Origin: Bacillota bacterium
GTDB taxonomy: Bacteria; Bacillota; Clostridia; Peptostreptococcales; Anaerovoracaceae
Length of the DNA stretch: 39,225 nucleotides
Assembly (NCBI GenBank): GCA_030525285.1
Contig: JAUNFA010000013.1
Span: 1 to 39,225, forward strand
Direction of reading: 5' to 3'
This document shows, piece after piece, positions 34,057 to 39,225 of the stretch. The notes below the pieces were generated by a model, which was given only the letters and a program-made list of their open reading frames with translations, did no database searches and was not told the origin of the DNA. Position 1 is the first letter of the stretch, and each line of letters begins with the position of its first letter. A program made the translations under genes and the position numbers.

Positions 34057-37000
34057 ATGCTGAATATTTTTTATGGTAACGAAAGCGTAGACAAAGAACG
34101 GTTCATATTCGATGACATAAATAAAAACAAAGGCAATACCATTCTGATTGTGCCGGATCAGTTCTCGGCACAAACGGAAAGGAATGCCTTTTTTTATCTT
34201 GGACAGAAGGCAACCATGGACCTTAGAATACTCAACTTCAAGCGGTTGGGATACAAAGCTGTCAAGGAGGCAGGGATTCCCGTTCCCAAACTGATAGATA
34301 AATACGGCAGGCACATGCTTCTGACCAAAATCATAGCCGGAAAGGAGAAAGCCGGCAGTCTGAACATGTACAAGACTATGAGCGGCAAGAATACATTTGT
34401 TTCTATGATGAACAGCCTTATTTCTGAGATGAAGAGAAACAATGTTACACCGGATATTCTCGGAAACACGTCAGAAAATCTGGACGGGAACAGATATCTT
34501 AAATATAAGATTGATGATATTGTAACGATATTCAGTGCCTACGAGGAAGCGATTAAGGGTAAGTATCTCGATTCTGAAGATTACATAACATTCTATGGCG
34601 ATGCAATAAAGAATGCACAGACTGTTGCGGGAGCACGAGTGTGGATATATGGCTTCGACACTTTTACAGCCAAGAATATGCAGGTAATTGCAAGACTTGC
34701 AGAAACTGCAGAATGTGTCAATGTGGTTATGAACTATGAAAAAAGGGATAGTGATGATGCTCCCGATGGAGGATTCCTTGTCGAAGATGACAGAAGTGAT
34801 ATTTTTGCATTGACCGGACGGGTTATAGAACAACTTAAAACTGCAGCCCTTGAGGCAGGAAGCGAAGTGAATATTGCCTCTATCGAAGGATTTGAGAGAA
34901 AATCAATCTGGAGCATGGACCAGGGTGGAGCTGAGGCAATCACTCTGGCACACACAACAAATCATTACGAAGAAGCAGAACGCGCGGCAGCGTATATGCT
35001 GGAGCTGGTCAGAGACAGAGATTATAGATATTCGGATATATCCGTAATATGCAACGATATTCAGGGGCTTGGAGGAATACTCGGCAGAACTCTGGAAAGA
35101 TGGGGTGTTCCTGTTTTTATGGATCATAAGCGAAAGGTTATGCATCATCCTGCTGTGGCACTGGTTATTACTCTCATGGATATTGCGGCTGCAGGATTTC
35201 GCAGGGATTCGGTAATGAGACTTGTTAAGACAGGGCTTATGGAGTTGGAAGAAGCAGACTGTGAGCTTCTGGAAAATTACGCATTTACCTTCAAAGTTCG
35301 CGGAAAAATGTGGCAGGAACCTTTTGTTAAAAAGGGCAAGAACTTCAGTGACGAAGATCTTATTAGATTAAATGATATTCGCAGAGTTATTGTGGAAGTC
35401 ATAGAAAACGTCAAAGACTCCATGGGAAGGAGAACAACGGCCGGCGAGAAAATAAGAGGACTGTATTCATATCTTATTACGGAATTCAAAATTGAAGAGA
35501 GACTTCAGAGACTTATGGATGTCCAGGAAGAAGCAGGATTTATTGAGGCTTCCTTTGAGACGGGGCAGAGCTGGAATACTATATGTGAAATTCTCGACCA
35601 GATAGTTGAGATAATCGGAGATAGTAAGGTAAGTAATGGCGAGCTTCACAAGTTGATAACAGACGGGCTTGAGGAAATTGAAATGGGACTTGTCCCCACA
35701 AGCAGCGACTGTATTCTCATAGGAACAATGCAGAGAACCAGGTTGAGCCGAAGCAAAATTCTTATGGTGATAGGAGCTAACGAGGGAGTATTGCCAATGT
35801 CAGGAACTGATGAGGGACTGCTCAGTGAAACGGAACTAAAAAGGCTGGAAGACCTTAAAATTAGTGTTGGCAAAACAGATGAAACTTCCAGAGGAGAAGA
35901 AACCCTGGCTATTTACAGGAACCTTTCGGCACCGGAAGAAAGGCTCTATATGAGCTGCAGCAAATTTACAGGTGATGGGGAGCCTATAAACGCATCCGGT
36001 ATTTTTGAAAATCTGAAAGCATACATGACAGATGAGAATGGCGATGTTGTAATTACGGGAGACCTTTCGGATGAAGATAGCATTATAAACTCAGTAACAA
36101 CTCCGGCAGGTACGATAACCCATCTTGCCGATGCAATTCGAGAGTATAGAGAAAATGGCAAAATTGATGACGACTGGCATCAGGTAATAAACTGGTATCT
36201 TCAGAATGATGAGATGAGTTTTAATAAAATGCGTGCAGGTATGGACTTTTCACCGCATGTTGAAATTCTGGAGAAGAATCTGGCCCAAAGCCTTTATATG
36301 GGCAATCGCAGTGATATGCTGGTGAGCGTATCAAGGCTTGAAAAATACAGTGAATGCCCCTTTGCCCATTTTATGAATTACGGTCTTAGACCAGAGCAGC
36401 TTGAAGAGTATGGTATAGGTGCCGGTCAGACTGGAGATATATATCATGAATGCATCATGAGATTTTCAGAAAAGCTGAGCGCGGGGGGATTGCCTATAAA
36501 CGATGAGTGTTCTCCGTGGATGCAGATTAAAGAATCCGAATGCCGTGAAATGATTAGGAATATACTGTTAAATGAGATGAGTCAGTACAGTGAGGGCTTA
36601 ATAAATTCGGGTAAGGAAGAGGAATATAGAGTATCGCGAATAGCCAATATATGTACAGGGGTTGCAATGACTCTTGTTAAGCAGGTTCAAAAGGGGCAGA
36701 TTAAATCAATGGCCTTCGAGAAGAGCTTTGGCCCTGGTGAAGATATCGGACCTATATGTATTAATGTGGGTGAAAAAAGGGTGATGCTTCGAGGAATAAT
36801 CGACAGATTGGACATCCTTGACGTAAATGAGGACCAGAGTGCAGTAAGAATCGTGGATTATAAGACCGGCGAAACTGAAATACGAAAAGAGTATTATGCT
36901 GCTGGATACAAACTTCAGCTTATGGTTTACCTCAATGCGGTAATGGCAGGAGTAAAAGAGGATATGGTTCCGGCGGGGGTATTTCATTTCAACATAAATG

Positions 37001-37422
37001 AACTAGATGAAAACGATGACTCCGGCAATGTAAGTATAGAAGATTTTGAAAAGCGCAGGGACAGAAATTACAGGCTCAAAGGATTTGTAATTAACGATGA
37101 AAAAATTATTAGATCCATGGACAGAGATTTTGAGAAAGAATCTGATGTAATACCGGTAAAGATAAAAAAAGACGAGAAGTTTGCGGCGGCAGCCAAGGGT
37201 AAACTGTTTTCCGGGGATGAGTTCAAAGAACTGTGTGAGCAGGTTGATGGGCAGGTTCAGAGAATATGCGAAGATATTCTTAACGGCACTATAAAAGTAG
37301 CACCTGTTAAGGAAAAATTTTCTGCATGCAATTACTGTAAATACAGAGGTGTATGCATGTTTGACACCAGCTTACCGGGATGTAGATACACACATCTGAC
37401 AAAGGAATCGAATCAGGAATAA
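34057..37422 (+). CDS. addB: AddB/RexB-type ATP-dependent nuclease subunit B
   Basis: A 1121-residue subunit of the AddAB/RexAB double-strand break repair nuclease. The C-terminal nuclease has GIIDRLD, VDYKTGETEI and the later Q-x-x-VYL helix, a RecB-type PD-(D/E)xK set. Iron-sulfur cysteines are in SECPFAHFMNYGL and the terminal CNYCKYRGVC. The N-terminus GNESVDKERF replaces the Walker A of B. subtilis AddB, so ATP binding is likely lost, as in RexB-like members. ATG 34057 has AAAGAGGA upstream, 10 bases after the fusion-gene stop; an in-frame ATG at 33961 lies inside the preceding gene. The usual partner addA does not follow. Confidence 0.93.
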   Translation: MLNIFYGNESVDKERFIFDDINKNKGNTILIVPDQFSAQTERNAFFYLGQKATMDLRILNFKRLGYKAVKEAGIPVPKLIDKYGRHMLLTKIIAGKEKAGSLNMYKTMSGKNTFVSMMNSLISEMKRNNVTPDILGNTSENLDGNRYLKYKIDDIVTIFSAYEEAIKGKYLDSEDYITFYGDAIKNAQTVAGARVWIYGFDTFTAKNMQVIARLAETAECVNVVMNYEKRDSDDAPDGGFLVEDDRSDIFALTGRVIEQLKTAALEAGSEVNIASIEGFERKSIWSMDQGGAEAITLAHTTNHYEEAERAAAYMLELVRDRDYRYSDISVICNDIQGLGGILGRTLERWGVPVFMDHKRKVMHHPAVALVITLMDIAAAGFRRDSVMRLVKTGLMELEEADCELLENYAFTFKVRGKMWQEPFVKKGKNFSDEDLIRLNDIRRVIVEVIENVKDSMGRRTTAGEKIRGLYSYLITEFKIEERLQRLMDVQEEAGFIEASFETGQSWNTICEILDQIVEIIGDSKVSNGELHKLITDGLEEIEMGLVPTSSDCILIGTMQRTRLSRSKILMVIGANEGVLPMSGTDEGLLSETELKRLEDLKISVGKTDETSRGEETLAIYRNLSAPEERLYMSCSKFTGDGEPINASGIFENLKAYMTDENGDVVITGDLSDEDSIINSVTTPAGTITHLADAIREYRENGKIDDDWHQVINWYLQNDEMSFNKMRAGMDFSPHVEILEKNLAQSLYMGNRSDMLVSVSRLEKYSECPFAHFMNYGLRPEQLEEYGIGAGQTGDIYHECIMRFSEKLSAGGLPINDECSPWMQIKESECREMIRNILLNEMSQYSEGLINSGKEEEYRVSRIANICTGVAMTLVKQVQKGQIKSMAFEKSFGPGEDIGPICINVGEKRVMLRGIIDRLDILDVNEDQSAVRIVDYKTGETEIRKEYYAAGYKLQLMVYLNAVMAGVKEDMVPAGVFHFNINELDENDDSGNVSIEDFEKRRDRNYRLKGFVINDEKIIRSMDRDFEKESDVIPVKIKKDEKFAAAAKGKLFSGDEFKELCEQVDGQVQRICEDILNGTIKVAPVKEKFSACNYCKYRGVCMFDTSLPGCRYTHLTKESNQE

Positions 37423-37456
37423 TCCTGGGACTATAGGACAAAAAGAGTTGGTGAAT

Positions 37457-37507
37457 ATGTCTGTAAGTGTTGAAATTCCAACGTGCATTAGGGGTATATC
37501 TTCTTAA
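37457..37507 (+). pseudogene. Possible MoaD/ThiS-like N-terminal remnant (16 codons)
   Basis: A 16-residue reading frame, MSVSVEIPTCIRGISS, ends at TAA 37505. The opening V-x-V-x-IPT-x-x-R pattern looks like the first beta strand of MoaD/ThiS-type sulfur carriers, which usually run to 70-90 residues. Nothing downstream continues it in any frame. It may mark a deletion or recombination joint between the addB region and the Crp/ferredoxin unit. The match is short and could be chance. Confidence 0.25.
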
Positions 37508-37546
37508 AAAGCATTACATTAAGCGGAATATAAGAATGTACAATTT

Positions 37547-37576
37547 AGCTCTTTTCAGAATGATTTTCAAAGAGCT
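37547..37576. repeat. Inverted repeat in the addB-crp gap
   Basis: AGCTCTTT and AAAGAGCT, 8-bp arms with a 14-base loop, occur in the 216-base gap 37423-37638. No T run follows on either strand, so I do not call a terminator. Apart from this and the short remnant at 37457-37507, I see nothing in the gap. Confidence 0.35.
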
Positions 37577-37638
37577 CACGCTTCTCATTTAAGCGATATG
37601 ACTGCCCCTTAATTGATATGACGGAAGATATGATTACT

Positions 37639-38286
37639 TCAGGTTTTGAGTAAAACATGATTTTTATTATACTCAATTACGCCGTCTTTTTGCATTTTAG
37701 AAAGTTCATTGCACATGGCGCTGCGGTCAACATTCAGATAATCCGCTAACTGCTGACGGTTGTATGGAATGAGAAAAGAATTACTTCCAAATTGTTTGGC
37801 GCATTCTGAAAAATAGGACATCAGCCGTCCCCGGATAGATTTAGAACTGGTATGCTGAATCCTTTGAGATAACTGAAGGCTTTTGTGGGCACAAACCGTC
37901 AGCAAATTCCGAACGAGCTTTACGTGAAATGGGCAAGCATTTGTACAGGTTGTCAAGACCCGGCCAACATTCATAAACAATACAGAAGTATCTTCGGCAG
38001 CTGATACCGTGACCAGCATTGACTGCCCCGGAATACAGGCATATACTTCGCCAAATACGGAACCGGGAGGAACAGCACTTAAAATGCTGCTGTTTCCCCA
38101 AATATCACTACAAGATATCATTGCTTTGCCGGACAGGACAACGCCTATGTTCTCTGTAATATTTCCTTCGGACAAAATGATTTCTCCTTTTTTGTAACTG
38201 TGTTTTGCAGCGTTTAGACACCCCAAAAGAGAGTCGATTTCTTTATCTTGTAATCCACGAAACAGTAATGTATTTGATAAGTTCAT
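37639..38286 (-). CDS. Crp/Fnr-family transcriptional regulator
   Basis: A 215-residue regulator. A cyclic-nucleotide-binding-type beta-barrel spans about 5-125 (YKKGEIILSEGN, GSVFGEVYACIPGQ). A C-terminal HTH lies at about 172-205 (NRQQLADYLNVDRSAMCNELSKM, the Crp/Fnr recognition helix with DRSAMCNEL). Cys114 and Cys118 in CTNACPF, plus others, are typical of anaerobe Crp/Fnr proteins in the hcp/ferredoxin group that react to redox or nitrosative stress. ATG 38286 has AAGGAG upstream on the - strand; the longer frame to 38331 would read through the operator. It is divergent from the ferredoxin gene, with a perfect 16-bp palindrome between them. Confidence 0.92.
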   Translation of the reverse strand: MNLSNTLLFRGLQDKEIDSLLGCLNAAKHSYKKGEIILSEGNITENIGVVLSGKAMISCSDIWGNSSILSAVPPGSVFGEVYACIPGQSMLVTVSAAEDTSVLFMNVGRVLTTCTNACPFHVKLVRNLLTVCAHKSLQLSQRIQHTSSKSIRGRLMSYFSECAKQFGSNSFLIPYNRQQLADYLNVDRSAMCNELSKMQKDGVIEYNKNHVLLKT

Positions 38287-38300
38287 ATTTTTCTCCTTTT

Positions 38301-38316
38301 TGTTGTTATAACAACA
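38301..38316. promoter_or_regulatory. 16-bp perfect palindrome, likely Crp/Fnr operator
   Basis: TGTTGTTATAACAACA is a perfect palindrome centred at 38308.5. With the -10 at 38338-38343 and a start near 38350, the centre is about 41.5 bases upstream, the class II activator position of Crp/Fnr proteins. On the other side it lies just before the regulator's ribosome site, so it could also repress the regulator's own gene. Confidence 0.65.
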
Positions 38317-38337
38317 GAATTTCCTGTTCAATTATAT

Positions 38338-38343
38338 TATAAT
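38338..38343 (+). promoter_or_regulatory. -10 element of the ferredoxin gene
   Basis: A perfect TATAAT 35 bases before the start codon. The position 17 bases upstream reads CAGAAT, which is not a -35, consistent with activator dependence. Confidence 0.5.
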
Positions 38344-38377
38344 ACAATCAGAAATTCAAGAGAAAGGAAGGAGCAAA

Positions 38378-39091
38378 ATGATTCGGAAAATCATTCAGAT
38401 AGATGAAGAAAAATGTAATGGCTGTGGTGCTTGTGCCGAAGCGTGTCACGAAGGGGCAATCGGCATGGTGAATGGAAAGGCGAAACTTTTGCGGGATGAT
38501 TATTGTGACGGCTTGGGTGATTGCCTGCCAACCTGCCCCACTGGTGCAATTTCCTTTGTAGAACGGGAAGCCGCAGCTTATGATGAAAAGGCCGTACAGG
38601 AAAATATTCGGAAAAAGCAGGAACAAAGCCACACCTCCGCTGCTCCCCATGCGGGATGTCCCGGCAGCCAGATGCAGCGTATCCAGCGTTCGCAGGAATC
38701 TGCACGTTCTAATCCAGTGTCGGCTGAATCACAGTTAGGACAATGGCCCTGCCAGATCAAGCTGGTTCCGATCAATGCACCGTATTTTGACGGGGCAAAG
38801 CTGTTGATTGCGGCTGATTGCAGTGCGTATGCCTACGCCAGAATGCATGATGAATTTATGCGTGGGAAAATTACAATCATTGGCTGTCCCAAGCTGGACA
38901 GCGTGGATTACAGCGAAAAGCTGACGCAGATTATCCAAAACAACAATATCCAGAGTGTGACCATTGTGCGGATGGAGGTTCCTTGCTGTGGAGGGCTTGA
39001 GATGGCGGCGAAAAAAGCTTTGCAGTCCAGCGGGAAATTCATCCCCTGGCAGGTGGTCAATATCTCGATTGATGGAAAGATTCTGGAATAA
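38378..39091 (+). CDS. 4Fe-4S ferredoxin-like protein of the Crp/hcp neighbourhood type
   Basis: A 237-residue protein. The N-terminal ferredoxin domain has C13, C16, C19, C23 (CNGCGACAEACH) and then C43, C49, C53 (CDGLGDCLPTCPTGAI). The second motif has Leu46 where a second-cluster cysteine is usual, so that cluster may be [3Fe-4S] or absent. A linker (about 75-118) leads to a C-terminal domain with GCPGS, CSAYAYAR, IGCPKLD and VPCCGGLEM. This family is often next to a Crp/Fnr regulator and the hybrid-cluster protein; hcp is not seen before the window ends. GGAAGGAG precedes the ATG. The gene is visibly more GC-rich than its neighbours. Bases 39092-39225 hold no gene that I can see. Confidence 0.88.
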   Translation: MIRKIIQIDEEKCNGCGACAEACHEGAIGMVNGKAKLLRDDYCDGLGDCLPTCPTGAISFVEREAAAYDEKAVQENIRKKQEQSHTSAAPHAGCPGSQMQRIQRSQESARSNPVSAESQLGQWPCQIKLVPINAPYFDGAKLLIAADCSAYAYARMHDEFMRGKITIIGCPKLDSVDYSEKLTQIIQNNNIQSVTIVRMEVPCCGGLEMAAKKALQSSGKFIPWQVVNISIDGKILE

Positions 39092-39225
39092 TTGTGGACT
39101 TGGATTCAGAGAATAAATCGAAACAAGCATGAAACTACAACGACGCTGGAAAACTAGAAAGCTGTAAAACACGAGTGTGTGAAATAATTTCTGTAAATTA
39201 TCCGTTCTATGGTAATTAAGATGGG

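Noticed and set aside
37547..37576. Terminator after addB
   Set aside because: The 8-bp inverted repeat has no T run on either side; listed as a repeat only.
1..39225. CRISPR arrays, transposases, integrases, toxin-antitoxin pairs, defence or biosynthetic clusters
   Set aside because: No regularly spaced repeats and no protein of these families was seen in any frame.

Overview
The window looks like chromosomal DNA from a low-to-moderate GC, anaerobic Firmicute of class Clostridia. The evidence is a SAM-I (S-box) riboswitch ahead of metK, a FabK-type enoyl-ACP reductase, a FabT-like operator, a rubredoxin-first rubrerythrin, an AddB/RexB nuclease subunit, a PepV-type dipeptidase, a YabE-like 3D protein, AGGAGG-type ribosome binding sites and a lone sodium-pump decarboxylase beta subunit. 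A member of Eubacteriales Family XIII or a relative is possible, but the sequence alone does not settle this. No insertion sequence, prophage, integrase or CRISPR array was seen.

Layout. 1-173: 3' end of an rRNA operon (partial 5S, tRNA-Glu, terminator). 271-2786: VanR/OmpR-like response regulator and its multi-pass histidine kinase. 2983-4068: serC. 4315-4397: tRNA-Leu(UAG). 4429-6365: PaaI-like thioesterase (-), AIM24 family protein (+) and rubrerythrin (-). 6605-10457: a + strand run of an orphan amino-acid-type binding lipoprotein, an Nfu-type Fe-S scaffold, PepV and a G5/3D cell-wall protein. 10532-11770: stand-alone alanyl-tRNA editing protein (-). 11771-12171: a gene-free divergent region with three DnaA boxes. 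12172-13710: a long AraC regulator. 13789-16139: a two-gene - strand unit (unknown protein, then a ferredoxin-tailed aldo/keto reductase). 16206-18934: SAM riboswitch, metK, lysC. 19101-26565: CNNM/CorC transporter, secA, prfB (programmed frameshift) and tex. 26755-27912: OadB-type decarboxylase subunit. 28131-34046: fabK-fabD-fabG-fabF-fabZ, ending with a fused regulator. 34057-37422: addB. 37639-39091: divergent Crp/Fnr regulator and ferredoxin-like protein, probably an accessory unit.

The most unusual object is the last gene of the fatty-acid operon (32583-34046). It is one continuous reading frame joining an N-terminal MarR/FabT-like DNA-binding domain to a C-terminal FabK/nitronate-monooxygenase-like flavin barrel. 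The barrel keeps the phosphate-binding glycine motifs, but Leu327 stands where FabK has its conserved catalytic histidine. The operon promoter carries a near-perfect FabT-type palindrome at its predicted start site. Together these suggest a self-contained feedback circuit in which a former enoyl-reductase-like enzyme has become the sensor domain of the pathway repressor.

Other points of interest are a DnaA-box cluster far from dnaA, an AraC protein with what looks like a degenerate GH39-type C-terminal beta domain, a perfect 16-bp palindrome centred at about -41.5 from the ferredoxin promoter, and an addB gene without its usual addA partner, followed by a 16-codon MoaD/ThiS-like remnant. Many starts were moved from the longest ORF to the start supported by a ribosome binding site; these are stated in each entry.
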